A stretch of 64,000 nt of DNA from Aureimonas frigidaquae (GTDB lineage Bacteria; Pseudomonadota; Alphaproteobacteria; Rhizobiales; Rhizobiaceae), in assembly GCF_001463905.1 (NCBI RefSeq), contig NZ_BBWR01000010.1:62001-126000 (forward strand), written 5' to 3'. Of this stretch, positions 48,445-57,691 are shown piece by piece (position 1 is the stretch's first letter; every line of letters begins with the position of its first letter). Under the pieces are notes generated by a model that saw only the letters and a program-made list of their open reading frames with translations, searched no databases and was not told the DNA's origin. The translations under genes and the position numbers were made by a program.

Positions 48445-50644
48445 CCTGTCACCGCGCACATCCCTGGCCGCCTACCGGCCGGCCGGTCCCGACATCATGG
48501 TGGGACCGGACGGCGCGCTGCGCCCGCACTATCGCTTCCTGGCCGACCGCATCGCCCAGATGGACAATTGGGAGCTGCAGGCGCGCCTCGGCCGGGCCGA
48601 TCAGTACCTGACACAGGCCGGCGTCCATTACCGCGATGCCGCCGAAGGCGATGCGGGCGATGCCGCGGAGCGCGGCTGGCCGCTCGGTTTCCTGCCGCTC
48701 GTCCTCGATGCCGCCGAATGGCAGCGCATGGAACGCGGCCTCAAGGCGCGTGCGCAGTATCTGGAGGCGCTGCTCGCCGATCTCTACGGTGCGCGCAGCG
48801 TGGTGCGGGACGGGGTGCTGCCGGCATCGGTCCTTGCGGGCGACCCCGAATTCCTGCTGCCGCTCGCCAACCAGGCGGCGAGCGGGCAACCGCTGCTCAC
48901 CTTCCTGGCGATCGATCTGCGGCCACGGGCGGATGGCGGCTGGGATGTCGTGGCGGACCGCACGCAGGCGCCCTCCGGCGCCGGCTTCGCGCTGGAGAAC
49001 CGGGTTGCAACCGGCAAGGCCTTCCCGGATATTTTGAAAACCGCGCAGGTGCAGCGCCTGGCGGGCTTCTTCCACGCCTTCCGGGACGAGCTGCACGATG
49101 TCGCGGACCGGCTGGGCGGCGGGGGCATCGCAGTGCTGACGCCCGGCCCGATGAGCGAAACGGCGTATGAGCACGCCTATCTTGCGCGGTATCTGGGGCT
49201 GCAACTGGTCGAAGGCGGCGATCTGACCGTGGCGGCGGACAAGGTCTTCCTGCGCAGCGTGGGCGGCGACCGGGTGCTGAAGGTCCTGTGGCGCCGCATG
49301 GATGCCGACTATGCCGATCCCCTGGAGCTCCTGCCCACCTCGCAGATCGGCACACCGGGCCTGTGCCGCGCCATTCGGGCAGGCTCGGTGCGCATCGTCA
49401 ACGCGCTCGGCGCGGGCATTCTGGAATCCCCGGCGCTCGCACCTTACGAGGATGCGCTGGCCGAGCACCTGACCGGCGGCCCGCTCGCCATGCGGATGCG
49501 GCGCGGCACGGGGCCCACCGCCTCTGCCCCCTTCCTGACAGGTGGAACGCTCACACCCCGGGCGCTGGTCCTGCGGGTCTATCTGGCGCGCTGCGCTGGT
49601 GCATGGCGCGTCATGCCGGGGGGCTTTGCGCGGATCGCCGCCGATGGGGGCTCGGATGCCGGCAGCATCCGGGATGGCGGGCGCTCTGTCGATGTCTGGG
49701 TCCTGTCGGACGGCATTCGCGACGAGGTGACGCTTCTGTCCGGCACCCGCCCCTTCCGCCGGCAGCGCCCCGGCCCGCTGCCGGCCCGCGCCGCCGACAA
49801 CCTGTTCTGGCTCGGCCGCCAGGTGGAGCGACTGGATCAGGCCACCCGCCTCGTCCGCCTGTATCGCGACCGGGCCGACGGCACCCTGCCCGGCCCTGTC
49901 GATGCAGCGCTGCGGCATGGTCTGGCGCGCTTCGGCGTCATGCCGCGCGCGCCGCGCGCCGGACTTCTGGCCCTGGCGGAAACGGCCCGCGCCATCGCCT
50001 TCCGCATCCGCGACCGATTCTCGCCCGATGGCTGGCGCGTCCTGTCCGAGGTGCCACGGCTCCTGGAGCCGGGCGGCAAGGACGACATCACCGTCGCCAA
50101 CAATGTGCTGGGGCGCCTGGCGGGCTTCACGGGCCTCGTGGCCGAGAACATGTACAGGCTCGACGGTTGGCGCTTCCTGCAATGCGGCCGCAAGATCGAA
50201 CGCGGTATCGCCGCCTCGCAGACCCTGGCCGACCTGATCGCCCCGGCCCTGGGCGACGACGCGCTCGACGCCATGCTGGAACTGGCCGACAGCCGCTTGA
50301 CCTATCGGCGCCGCTACTCGGTGGAGCTGTGGCGGCCGGCCGTGCTGGACATGGCCGTCCTCGACCCGCTCAACCCGCGATCCCTCGCCACCGTGGCGCA
50401 GGAGCTGGAAGCCGTCATGCTGGCGCTGCCCGGCGACGAGGCGGATTCCCCGCCACAGGCGCCGCTGGCCCGCGCGGCGCGCCTCTCTGTCCGCCTGCGC
50501 ACCGCGACCGCGCCGGAGGTGACGGAAGCTTTCCTGCGGCGGATCGGCCAGGATCTTGCCGACATCTCCGATCTTCTGGCGGCGACCTGCTTTACCCCGT
50601 CAGCCGGCCCCGATGCTGCGCTGAAGAGCGGACGGGTGGAATGA
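48434..50644 (+). CDS. Circularly permuted ATP-grasp protein fused to an alpha-E domain
   Basis: This is a 736-residue protein. Residues 1 to about 440 match the circularly permuted type 2 ATP-grasp family (COG2308 type), with '[20 protein letters not shown]' near residue 100, '[20 protein letters not shown]' and '[19 protein letters not shown]'. Residues 450-736 match the helical alpha-E domain ([20 protein letters not shown] through [13 protein letters not shown]). In many bacteria these are two separate genes; here they are one chain. ATP-grasp ligases join a carboxylate to an amine through an acyl phosphate. The start is a TTG inside the end of the preceding gene, so translation is coupled. 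Function is predicted only. Confidence 0.86.
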   Translation: MPSDLSPRTSLAAYRPAGPDIMVGPDGALRPHYRFLADRIAQMDNWELQARLGRADQYLTQAGVHYRDAAEGDAGDAAERGWPLGFLPLVLDAAEWQRMERGLKARAQYLEALLADLYGARSVVRDGVLPASVLAGDPEFLLPLANQAASGQPLLTFLAIDLRPRADGGWDVVADRTQAPSGAGFALENRVATGKAFPDILKTAQVQRLAGFFHAFRDELHDVADRLGGGGIAVLTPGPMSETAYEHAYLARYLGLQLVEGGDLTVAADKVFLRSVGGDRVLKVLWRRMDADYADPLELLPTSQIGTPGLCRAIRAGSVRIVNALGAGILESPALAPYEDALAEHLTGGPLAMRMRRGTGPTASAPFLTGGTLTPRALVLRVYLARCAGAWRVMPGGFARIAADGGSDAGSIRDGGRSVDVWVLSDGIRDEVTLLSGTRPFRRQRPGPLPARAADNLFWLGRQVERLDQATRLVRLYRDRADGTLPGPVDAALRHGLARFGVMPRAPRAGLLALAETARAIAFRIRDRFSPDGWRVLSEVPRLLEPGGKDDITVANNVLGRLAGFTGLVAENMYRLDGWRFLQCGRKIERGIAASQTLADLIAPALGDDALDAMLELADSRLTYRRRYSVELWRPAVLDMAVLDPLNPRSLATVAQELEAVMLALPGDEADSPPQAPLARAARLSVRLRTATAPEVTEAFLRRIGQDLADISDLLAATCFTPSAGPDAALKSGRVE

Positions 50645-51555
50645 TGCGCTACGATATCCGCCTGCGCATCGGCTACGATTACGCTCCGCCGGTGCGCGAT
50701 GCACGGCATGTGCTGCGGCTGACCCCGCGCACCGACCGGGGCCAGACGCTGGAGGCCGCGCGGCTCGTCATCCACCCGACGCCGAGCGAGCACCGCGTCG
50801 ATCACTGCTTCTTCGGCAACCGCACCGAGCATGTGCTCCTGCGTGCGCCCCATGCCAGCCTGTCCGTCACCCTTATGGCGAGGGTGGGTGTCGCGCGGGG
50901 CCTGCCGGCGCTCGACACCGCGCCGCCCCTTTGCGAGGTGGTGGAGGCCGCGGCCCTCAGCCGGGGCGCGGACGGGACGGCGCCGGCCTTCCTGTCGGCG
51001 GCCGGCCGCCTGGTTGCGCCGCAGGCCGATGCCGGCGCCTTCATCCGCCAAAGCCTGTCGGCGGGATCGCTCGGCCCGGGCCTCCTGGCCGCGGCCCGGG
51101 CGATCCGCGACGAATTCGCCTATGAGCCGGGCTTCTCGGATCTGACCACCAGCGTGACGACCGTGCTGCGGGAAAAGCGGGGCGTCTGCCAGGACTTTGC
51201 GCATTTGATGATCGCGGGGCTGCGGCATCTCGGCATACCGGCCGCCTATGTTTCGGGCTTTTTGCGCACCGAACCGCCGGACGGCGCGCCGCGCGTCGAA
51301 GGGGCCGATGCCATGCACGCCTGGGTCGAGGCCTGGCTCGGGCCCGACCTCGGCTGGGTCGGCTTCGATCCGACCAATGGCTGCGTGGTGGAGGACGGGC
51401 ATATCGCGGTGGCGATCGGGCGGGACTATGCCGACGTCGCGCCGGTGGCCGGCGTCGTCACGACCATGGGGGGCCAGGCCGCCTTCCACGCGGTCGACGT
51501 CGTGCCGCAGACGGAGCGTCCCGCGGCCTGGCAGGCGGCGCTCGATCCACGTTGA
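50641..51555 (+). CDS. Transglutaminase-like cysteine peptidase family protein
   Basis: This 304-residue protein has a bacterial transglutaminase N-terminal beta domain (residues 3-90, LRIGYDYAPPVRDARHVLRL) and a core domain with the complete triad C183 (KRGVCQDFAHLM), H226 (DAMHAWVEAW) and D243 (VGFDPTNGC). Members of this family act as amidases or ligases on peptide bonds; none of this subgroup has a firm substrate to my knowledge. The start overlaps the previous stop (ATGATG at 50641), completing a three-gene coupled operon. It is cytoplasmic, with no signal peptide. Confidence 0.88.
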   Translation: MMRYDIRLRIGYDYAPPVRDARHVLRLTPRTDRGQTLEAARLVIHPTPSEHRVDHCFFGNRTEHVLLRAPHASLSVTLMARVGVARGLPALDTAPPLCEVVEAAALSRGADGTAPAFLSAAGRLVAPQADAGAFIRQSLSAGSLGPGLLAAARAIRDEFAYEPGFSDLTTSVTTVLREKRGVCQDFAHLMIAGLRHLGIPAAYVSGFLRTEPPDGAPRVEGADAMHAWVEAWLGPDLGWVGFDPTNGCVVEDGHIAVAIGRDYADVAPVAGVVTTMGGQAAFHAVDVVPQTERPAAWQAALDPR

Positions 51556-51615
51556 CGGCCGCCGCCTGCGCGAAACCTGTTCCTGTTTGCCTCGGATTTG
51601 AATATATGCGGGGCC

Positions 51616-53427
51616 ATGAGCACCACGACCGCCCTCGACCACATCCGCAACTTTTCCATCGTCGCCCATATCGACCACGGAAAATCGACCCTTGCCGACC
51701 GGCTCATCCAGCAGACGGGCGGCCTGGACCTGCGCGAGATGAAGGATCAGGTGCTCGATTCCATGGATATCGAGCGCGAACGCGGCATCACCATCAAGGC
51801 CCAGACGGTGCGGTTGCAATACACGGCCAAGGATGGGGAAAGCTACGTCCTGAACCTGATCGACACGCCCGGTCACGTCGATTTCGCCTATGAGGTCTCC
51901 CGTTCCTTGAGCGCCTGCGACGGTGCCCTTCTGGTGGTGGATGCCGCCCAGGGCGTGGAAGCGCAGACGCTGGCCAATGTCTATCTGGCGCTGGACGCCA
52001 ATCTGGAGATCGTGCCCGTCCTCAACAAGATCGACCTGCCGGCGGCCGAGCCCGACCGCGTCAAGGAGCAGATCGAGGAGGTGATCGGCCTCGATGCGTC
52101 GGAGGCGGTGATGATCTCCGCCAAATCCGGCATCGGCATCGACGAGGTGCTGGAAGCCATCGTCACCCGCCTGCCGCCCCCGCGCGACGGGGACCGCACC
52201 CGCCCCTTGAAGGCGATGCTGGTGGACAGCTGGTACGATCCCTATCTCGGCGTCGTGGTGCTGGTGCGCGTCATCGACGGAGAGTTGAAGAAGGGCCAGA
52301 CCATCCGGATGATGGGCACCGACGCCAAGTATCCCGTCGACCGCGTCGGTGTCTTCACGCCCAAGATGGTGGCCGTGGATGCGCTCGGCCCCGGAGAGAT
52401 CGGCTTCATCACCGCCTCCATCAAGGAAGTGGCCGATACGCGCGTCGGCGATACGATCACCGAGGACAAGCGCCCGACCGCCGAGATGCTGCCCGGCTTC
52501 AAGCCGGCCCAGCCCGTCGTCTTCTGCGGCCTGTTCCCCGTGGACGCCGCCGATTTTGACGATCTGCGCGCCGCCATGGGCAAGTTGCGCCTCAACGACG
52601 CGTCCTTCTCCTTCGAGATGGAATCCTCTGCCGCGCTCGGCTTCGGCTTCCGCTGCGGCTTCCTTGGCCTGTTGCACCTGGAAATCATCCAGGAGCGGCT
52701 CAGCCGCGAATTCGATCTCGACCTCATCGCGACCGCGCCGTCGGTCGTCTACACGATCCGCATGAACGATGGGACTGAGATTCAGCTCCACAACCCGGCC
52801 GACATGCCGGACGTCGTGCGTATCGACACGATCGAGGAGCCCTGGATCCGCACCACGATCCTGACCCCGGACGATTACCTCGGCAACATCCTGCAACTGT
52901 GCCAGGAGCGCCGCGGCATCCAGATGGACCTGTCCTATGTGGGCAAGCGCGCCATGGTGACCTACGAGCTGCCGCTGAACGAAGTGGTCTTCGACTTCTA
53001 CGACCGGCTGAAATCCATCAGCAAGGGATATGCCTCCTTCGACTACCAGATGGTCGATTACCGCGAGGGCGACCTCGTGAAGATGGGCATTCTGGTGAAT
53101 GGCGAGCCGGTGGACGCCTTGTCCATGCTGGTCCACCGCAACCAGGCGGAGCGGCGCGGACGCGCCATGTGCGAGAAGCTGAAGGAACTCATCCCGCAGC
53201 ATCTGTTCAAGATCCCGATCCAGGCCGCCATCGGCGGCAAGGTGATCGCGCGGGAGACCATCTCTGCCCTGCGCAAGGACGTGACCGCCAAGTGCTACGG
53301 CGGCGACGCGACCCGCAAGCGCAAGCTTCTGGACAAGCAGAAGGAAGGCAAGAAACGGATGCGCCAGTTCGGCAAGGTGGAGATCCCCCAGGAAGCCTTC
53401 ATTGCCGCCCTGAAGATGGATAGCTGA
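51616..53427 (+). CDS. lepA: Elongation factor 4 (LepA)
   Basis: This 603-residue translational GTPase has G1 [10 protein letters not shown]2 [12 protein letters not shown]3 [11 protein letters not shown] and G4 LNKIDLP. The C-terminal LepA-specific domain ends in '[20 protein letters not shown]' and '[13 protein letters not shown]', diagnostic of EF4. It remodels stalled ribosomes. The ATG at 51616 gives the usual N-terminus; an upstream TTG at 51598 would add six residues. Confidence 0.97.
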   Translation: MSTTTALDHIRNFSIVAHIDHGKSTLADRLIQQTGGLDLREMKDQVLDSMDIERERGITIKAQTVRLQYTAKDGESYVLNLIDTPGHVDFAYEVSRSLSACDGALLVVDAAQGVEAQTLANVYLALDANLEIVPVLNKIDLPAAEPDRVKEQIEEVIGLDASEAVMISAKSGIGIDEVLEAIVTRLPPPRDGDRTRPLKAMLVDSWYDPYLGVVVLVRVIDGELKKGQTIRMMGTDAKYPVDRVGVFTPKMVAVDALGPGEIGFITASIKEVADTRVGDTITEDKRPTAEMLPGFKPAQPVVFCGLFPVDAADFDDLRAAMGKLRLNDASFSFEMESSAALGFGFRCGFLGLLHLEIIQERLSREFDLDLIATAPSVVYTIRMNDGTEIQLHNPADMPDVVRIDTIEEPWIRTTILTPDDYLGNILQLCQERRGIQMDLSYVGKRAMVTYELPLNEVVFDFYDRLKSISKGYASFDYQMVDYREGDLVKMGILVNGEPVDALSMLVHRNQAERRGRAMCEKLKELIPQHLFKIPIQAAIGGKVIARETISALRKDVTAKCYGGDATRKRKLLDKQKEGKKRMRQFGKVEIPQEAFIAALKMDS

Positions 53428-53484
53428 CCCCGGCCAGCCCGTGCCCTGTGCCGGGTCGGCCCGGCGCATGACCGGATATCTGAC

Positions 53485-54756
53485 ATGACCGAGACGATCG
53501 CCGCCGGACTGGATTTCGGCACCACGAACTCGACCCTTGGCGTCGCCGCCCGCGGCGGGCCGGCGCGGCTCCTCCCCGTCGAGGGGGACGCCACCACCAT
53601 TCCCTCCGCGCTCTTCTTCAGCCTGGAAGACGGCAGGACCTATTTCGGACGGCAGGCCGTCCGGGAATATGTCGAGGGCGCGGAAGGCCGCTTCATGCGC
53701 GCCCTGAAGAGCATTCTCGGCACAAGCCTCATGAAGGAGACGACGCTGATCGGCCGGGAGCGCATGAGCTTCCAGGACCTTATCGGCCGTTTCCTGCGCC
53801 ACATGCGCGAACGGCTGGAGGCAGCAAACGTGCCGGCCGACAGGATCGTCCTGGGGCGTCCGGTCCATTTCGTCGATGACGACCCGGTGGCCGACCGCAC
53901 CGCCCAGGACCAGCTCGCCGCCGCAGCCCGGGCGGAGGGCTTCTCCCATGTCGAGTTCCAGTTCGAACCCGTCGCCGCGGCGCTGTATCGCGAATCGGCC
54001 ATAGACCGCGAAGAGCTTGCGCTGATCGTCGATATCGGCGGCGGCACGTCGGACTTCTCGCTCGTTCGCCTGTCGCCCGAGCGGGCCAAGGCCGGCCATG
54101 GGGCGAGCGACCGGTCAAGCGATATTCTGGCATCCGCCGGCGTCCATATCGGCGGCACGGATTTCGACCGGCTGATGAGCATCCGCACGGTCATGCCGCA
54201 TTTCGGCCTCGGCACCATGACGTCCGACGGCAAGCGCAGCCTGCCGGTCTGGTACTTCAACGATATGGCGACCTGGCATCGCATCAACTTCCTCTATACG
54301 CCGCAGGTCCGCCGCGACATTGCCGCGCTTGCCCGTGAAGCGGCCGAACCAGCGCGGGTCGAGCGCTTTGCGCATCTGATCGAGCATCGCTCGGGGCACC
54401 GGCTCGCCGGCGCAGTAGAGGCTGCCAAGATTTCCCTGACGGACGCGCCGCACGCATCTGTCCAACTGGCCGAGCCCGGTCTGGATGTGGATCTTCCCGT
54501 AAGCCAAGCTGCCTTCGCGGCGGCCACGCAGGAGCTGGTGGCGCGCATCGGCCGGACCTTGAAGGAGACGCTGGACAGCGCAGGCGTCGCCCATGCGGCG
54601 GTCGACAGCGTCATCCTGACGGGCGGCGGCGCGGAAGTGCCGGCCATCCAGGCGGCGGTGACGGCGCTCCTGCCGCAATCGGCCCTTCTGCGCTCGGATG
54701 CCTTCGGCAGCGTCGGCATGGGCCTTGCGCTGGATGCCGCGCGCCGCTTTGCCTGA
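53485..54756 (+). CDS. Hsp70-like ATPase, YegD type, lacking substrate-binding domain
   Basis: This 423-residue actin-fold ATPase has phosphate 1 'GLDFGTTNSTLGVA', the 'FEPVAAALYRESAIDREELA' connecting motif, phosphate 2 'VDIGGGTSDFSLVRL' and the adenosine motif 'ILTGGGAEVPAIQAAV'. It resembles E. coli YegD and stops where the nucleotide-binding domain ends, so the peptide-binding beta-sandwich and lid of DnaK are absent. A chaperone or regulatory ATPase role is possible. It starts 57 bases after lepA on the same strand. Confidence 0.87.
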   Translation: MTETIAAGLDFGTTNSTLGVAARGGPARLLPVEGDATTIPSALFFSLEDGRTYFGRQAVREYVEGAEGRFMRALKSILGTSLMKETTLIGRERMSFQDLIGRFLRHMRERLEAANVPADRIVLGRPVHFVDDDPVADRTAQDQLAAAARAEGFSHVEFQFEPVAAALYRESAIDREELALIVDIGGGTSDFSLVRLSPERAKAGHGASDRSSDILASAGVHIGGTDFDRLMSIRTVMPHFGLGTMTSDGKRSLPVWYFNDMATWHRINFLYTPQVRRDIAALAREAAEPARVERFAHLIEHRSGHRLAGAVEAAKISLTDAPHASVQLAEPGLDVDLPVSQAAFAAATQELVARIGRTLKETLDSAGVAHAAVDSVILTGGGAEVPAIQAAVTALLPQSALLRSDAFGSVGMGLALDAARRFA

Positions 54757-54830
54757 GACGGGCTTTGCGCGCGGGCACCCGGCTTGCTACATCCCGAAGG
54801 GCGATCCATCAGTCCGGAGGAAACGACCGC

Positions 54831-55256
54831 ATGACGCTGAACCTCGACACCGCCCGCACCATCATCTCGGCCGCCCTTGCCAAGGCATCGGATGCCGGGT
54901 TCAAGCCGCTCACCGTCGCGGTGCTCGATGCCGGCGGCGCCCTGGTGGCGCTGGAGCGCCAGGATGGATCCTCTCGCATGCGCCCGGACATCGCGATCGG
55001 CAAGGCCAATGGCGCGATCGCGCTCGGCATGGGCTCGCGCGCCATCTTCAAGCGCGCCGAGGAACAGCCCTATTTCATCCAGTCCATGAACGCGCTGGCC
55101 GGCGGCAAGCTCGTCCCGGTTCCGGGCGGCGTGCTGATCCGACAGGACGGCGCCATAGTCGGCGCAGTCGGCATTACCGGCGATACGTCCGACAATGACG
55201 AGATTGCCGCCAAGGCCGGCATCGAAGCGGCAGGGCTGACGCCCGATGCCGGCTGA
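54831..55256 (+). CDS. GlcG/HbpS family protein
   Basis: This 141-residue single-domain protein has the family pattern 'ARTIISAALAKASDAGFKPL' then 'TVAVLDAGGALVALERQDGS', 'RPDIAIGKANGAIALGMGSR', 'PVPGGVLIRQDGAIVGAVGI' and 'TGDTSDNDE'. The DUF336 family includes GlcG of the glycolate operon and the haem-binding HbpS; haem or cofactor binding is possible but not shown here. A strong ribosome-binding site (CCGGAGG) precedes the ATG. The following kinase gene overlaps it by 11 bases, so they share a transcript. Confidence 0.85.
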   Translation: MTLNLDTARTIISAALAKASDAGFKPLTVAVLDAGGALVALERQDGSSRMRPDIAIGKANGAIALGMGSRAIFKRAEEQPYFIQSMNALAGGKLVPVPGGVLIRQDGAIVGAVGITGDTSDNDEIAAKAGIEAAGLTPDAG

Positions 55257-55908
55257 GTGGGAGACAGCCCCGTACATCGGGCTGGACGGCCTGACGGATC
55301 TGATCCTGTCCCGGACACAGCCCGGCCAGCGCAGGCTCGTCGCACTGGCCGGCCCGCCCGGCGCCGGCAAATCCACCGTGTCGGACAGGCTCAAGCACGC
55401 GCTCAACGCAGAACGGCCGGGTCTCGCCGACATCCTGCCGATGGACGGCTATCATTACGACGACGCGGTGCTGAACGCACGCGGCCACCGGCCCCGCAAG
55501 GGCGCCCCGCATACGTTCGATCTCGGCGGGCTGACCGCCATGCTGGACCGTCTGGCCCAGCACGGAGGCGAGGAAATCGCCGTTCCGGTTTTCGATCGTG
55601 ACCTGGAGATTTCCCGGGCGGGGGGACGCATCATCTCAGCCACGACAAGGGTGATCCTGGTCGAAGGGAACTATCTCCTGCTCGACGCGGAAGGCTGGCG
55701 TGATCTGAAGCCCCGCTTCGACCTGACCGTCTTCGTGACCGCCGATCCCGCCACGCTCAAGGCCCGGCTGACCCAACGCTGGCTCGGCTTTTCCTATGAC
55801 GACGCCATGATGGACGAGAAGCTGGAAGGCAACGACCTGCCGAATGTCCGCCTGGTCCTGAAGTACAGCACCCGGCCCGATCACGTGCTTCGGACGGATA
55901 TAGCATAA
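55246..55908 (+). CDS. Nucleoside/nucleotide kinase family protein (PanK/uridine-kinase-like P-loop)
   Basis: This 220-residue kinase has a P-loop AGPPGAGKST (about residues 35-44), 'LPMDGYHYDDAVLNARGHRP' (the substrate-binding region of the uridine-kinase/pantothenate-kinase-like group) and 'VILVEGNYLLLD'. Relatives annotated as nucleoside kinases or, in rhizobia, as fructose kinase FrcK share this form. The substrate is not resolvable. The overlap with the GlcG/HbpS-like gene suggests joint expression. Confidence 0.78.
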   Translation: MPAEWETAPYIGLDGLTDLILSRTQPGQRRLVALAGPPGAGKSTVSDRLKHALNAERPGLADILPMDGYHYDDAVLNARGHRPRKGAPHTFDLGGLTAMLDRLAQHGGEEIAVPVFDRDLEISRAGGRIISATTRVILVEGNYLLLDAEGWRDLKPRFDLTVFVTADPATLKARLTQRWLGFSYDDAMMDEKLEGNDLPNVRLVLKYSTRPDHVLRTDIA

Positions 55909-55984
55909 ATTGGTCTAACCACTTGCCCTTTCCGTCCGCTTCCTCCTATGGAACGCGGACGGGAAAACGGAAGGACGACATCTC

Positions 55985-56716
55985 ATGACCATGCTGGCCG
56001 GCAAGACCGCCTTCATCACCGCCGCGGCCCAGGGGATCGGCCGCGCCACGGTCGAGCTCTTCGCCGCGCAAGGCGCCCGTGTGATTGCCACCGATATCAA
56101 CGAATCCGCCCTTGCGCAGCTCGGCAGCCTGCCGGGCGTGGAGACGCGGCGCCTCGACGTGCTCGACCGGAACGCGGTCAACGCCGCGGTGGCGGAAGCC
56201 GGGCCGCTGGATATCCTCTTCAACTGTGCGGGTGTCGTCCATTCCGGCACGGTCCTGGACTGCACGGATGCCGAGCTCGACTTCGCCTTCGAACTCAATG
56301 TGCGCGCCCAGATGCGCACCATCCAGGCGGCCCTGCCGGGCATGCTCGCCCGGGGCGACGGCAGCATCATCAACATGGCTTCCGTAGCCTCCAGCGTGAA
56401 GGCCGTGCCGAACCGCTTCGCCTACAGCGTTACCAAGGCGGCCGTCATCGGCCTGACCAAATCCATCGCCGCCGACTATGTGGCCAAGGGGATACGCTGC
56501 AACGCCATCTGCCCCGGCACGGTGGATTCGCCATCCTTGCAGGAGCGGCTGCGCGCCGGCGGCGACTACGAGGGGGCACGCGCGGCCTTCATCGCCCGCC
56601 AGCCCATCGGGCGGATCGGCCAGCCGGAAGAGATCGCCAATCTGGCGCTCCACCTGGCAACGGCCACCTATACGACCGGGCAGATCCACGTCATCGACGG
56701 GGGGTGGACGGCCTGA
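55985..56716 (+). CDS. SDR family oxidoreductase, DHRS6-like
   Basis: This 243-residue short-chain dehydrogenase has an NAD-binding motif TAAAQGIGRATVELF, NCAGVV, the catalytic S in NMASVASS and YSVTK with Tyr and Lys in place. The C-terminal 'PGTVDSPSLQERLRAGGDYE' and 'TTGQIHVIDGGW' match the subgroup containing human DHRS6 (type 2 R-3-hydroxybutyrate dehydrogenase) and bacterial 2-keto-3-deoxy-L-fuconate dehydrogenases. Either substrate is possible; neighbours do not decide. It overlaps the convergent DMT gene by 26 bases at the 3' end. Confidence 0.84.
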   Translation: MTMLAGKTAFITAAAQGIGRATVELFAAQGARVIATDINESALAQLGSLPGVETRRLDVLDRNAVNAAVAEAGPLDILFNCAGVVHSGTVLDCTDAELDFAFELNVRAQMRTIQAALPGMLARGDGSIINMASVASSVKAVPNRFAYSVTKAAVIGLTKSIAADYVAKGIRCNAICPGTVDSPSLQERLRAGGDYEGARAAFIARQPIGRIGQPEEIANLALHLATATYTTGQIHVIDGGWTA

Positions 56717-57596
56717 CGGTGAGCCTGCGCCGGTTTTCCCGCCACCAGATATAGACCCCGCTGGCGATCAATATGCCGGTTCCGGCCAGCGTCAGCGGGT
56801 GCATCGGATCCCCGAAGATGGCCACGCTGATCGCGCTCGCAAAAATAACCTGCGAGTAGAGGAACGGCGACAGGAGAGACGCCGGGGCAACGGCGAAGGC
56901 CTTGACCAGGAGCGAATGGCCGCAGGCGCCGAGCAGGCCCGCGGCCATCAACATGCCCCACTGCGCCAGCGTCGGAGGCTGCCAGACGAAGGCGACCAGA
57001 ACGCTCATGATCACCGCGCCGGCTGCCGTCGTGTTGAACTGCGTGGCGGCGGCATCTTCCCGCCCGGCCAGCCGCCGCGTCATCATCAGGTAAAGCGAAT
57101 TCGAGACGACGGCCCCGAGCGGCAGCAGCAGCCATGGGTCGGTACCGCCGAATTGCGGCCGAACCACCAGCATGACGCCGACGAAGCCGGCGATCACCGC
57201 CACGATCCGGTGAATGCCGATCCGCTCCCCCAGAAAGACGACGGATAGGAGCGTCACGAAGACCGGCGAAAAGAACAGGACGGCAGTCGCGTCCGCCAGC
57301 GGGATGTGCGACAGCGCCAGATACATCATCAAGGTCGATGACAGGAGCGCCATACCGCGCAGGAACTGCAGCACCGGATGGCGCGTCCGCAGGAAGCCGA
57401 TGCCCCGGTGCCGCGCGGCGAGGACGGACCCGACCGCCAGCGTATGAAAGATGTACCGGCCCCACACGACCTGCATGACGGGGAGCGTGGCCGCCAGCGT
57501 CTTGGCGAATCCGTCCATCGTGGCAAAGAGCATGCCCGCGCACAGCGTCATGCCGATGCCGGTCACGAGAAGGGTCGGATTGGACTGCGCTGACAT
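56691..57596 (-). CDS. DMT (EamA) family transporter
   Basis: This 301-residue membrane protein has ten predicted helices in two EamA repeats (first about residues 10-140, second about 150-285). Repeat-end motifs 'LADATAVLFFSPVFVTLLSVVF' and 'PASLLSPFLYSQVIFASAIS' are typical of RhaT/YdcZ-related metabolite exporters. It probably exports an amino acid or similar metabolite. The start at 57596 is ATG. The C-terminal 26 bases overlap the SDR gene read from the other strand. Confidence 0.87.
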   Translation of the reverse strand: MSAQSNPTLLVTGIGMTLCAGMLFATMDGFAKTLAATLPVMQVVWGRYIFHTLAVGSVLAARHRGIGFLRTRHPVLQFLRGMALLSSTLMMYLALSHIPLADATAVLFFSPVFVTLLSVVFLGERIGIHRIVAVIAGFVGVMLVVRPQFGGTDPWLLLPLGAVVSNSLYLMMTRRLAGREDAAATQFNTTAAGAVIMSVLVAFVWQPPTLAQWGMLMAAGLLGACGHSLLVKAFAVAPASLLSPFLYSQVIFASAISVAIFGDPMHPLTLAGTGILIASGVYIWWRENRRRLTVRPSTPRR

Positions 57597-57650
57597 GGTG
57601 ACTGCTAAGGCTGGATGACGGTTCGATGTCCCATCCGATTAAGCCTGTCG

Positions 57651-57681
57651 GCGGCGCTGCGAAAGGGTTGCGCAGCGCCGC
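57651..57681. terminator. Perfect 11-base-pair hairpin next to the inositol-phosphatase-family stop
   Basis: GCGGCGCTGCG pairs with CGCAGCGCCGC around a nine-base loop (57662-57670). On the minus strand it begins 10 bases after the stop of the gene at 57692, but no T-run follows; on the plus strand a T-run starts seven bases later. It probably helps end the minus-strand transcript. Confidence 0.5.
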
Positions 57682-57691
57682 ATGGCAGTTT

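Noticed and set aside
45079-48459. Over 1100-codon minus-strand frame opposite the transglutaminase-DUF2126 gene
   Set aside because: No start signal, no domain, Arg/Gly/Gln-rich composition; the plus-strand gene has complete motifs.
53428-53484. Imperfect GC-rich dyad after lepA
   Set aside because: Mismatched stem and no T-run; not enough to call a terminator, and the next gene follows closely.
50314-54099. Very long open frame on the minus strand (over 1200 codons)
   Set aside because: It lies opposite three recognised genes (cp-ATP-grasp/alpha-E end, transglutaminase, lepA, Hsp70-like start) and its translation is rich in Arg, Gly and His with no domain. It is a GC-driven shadow.
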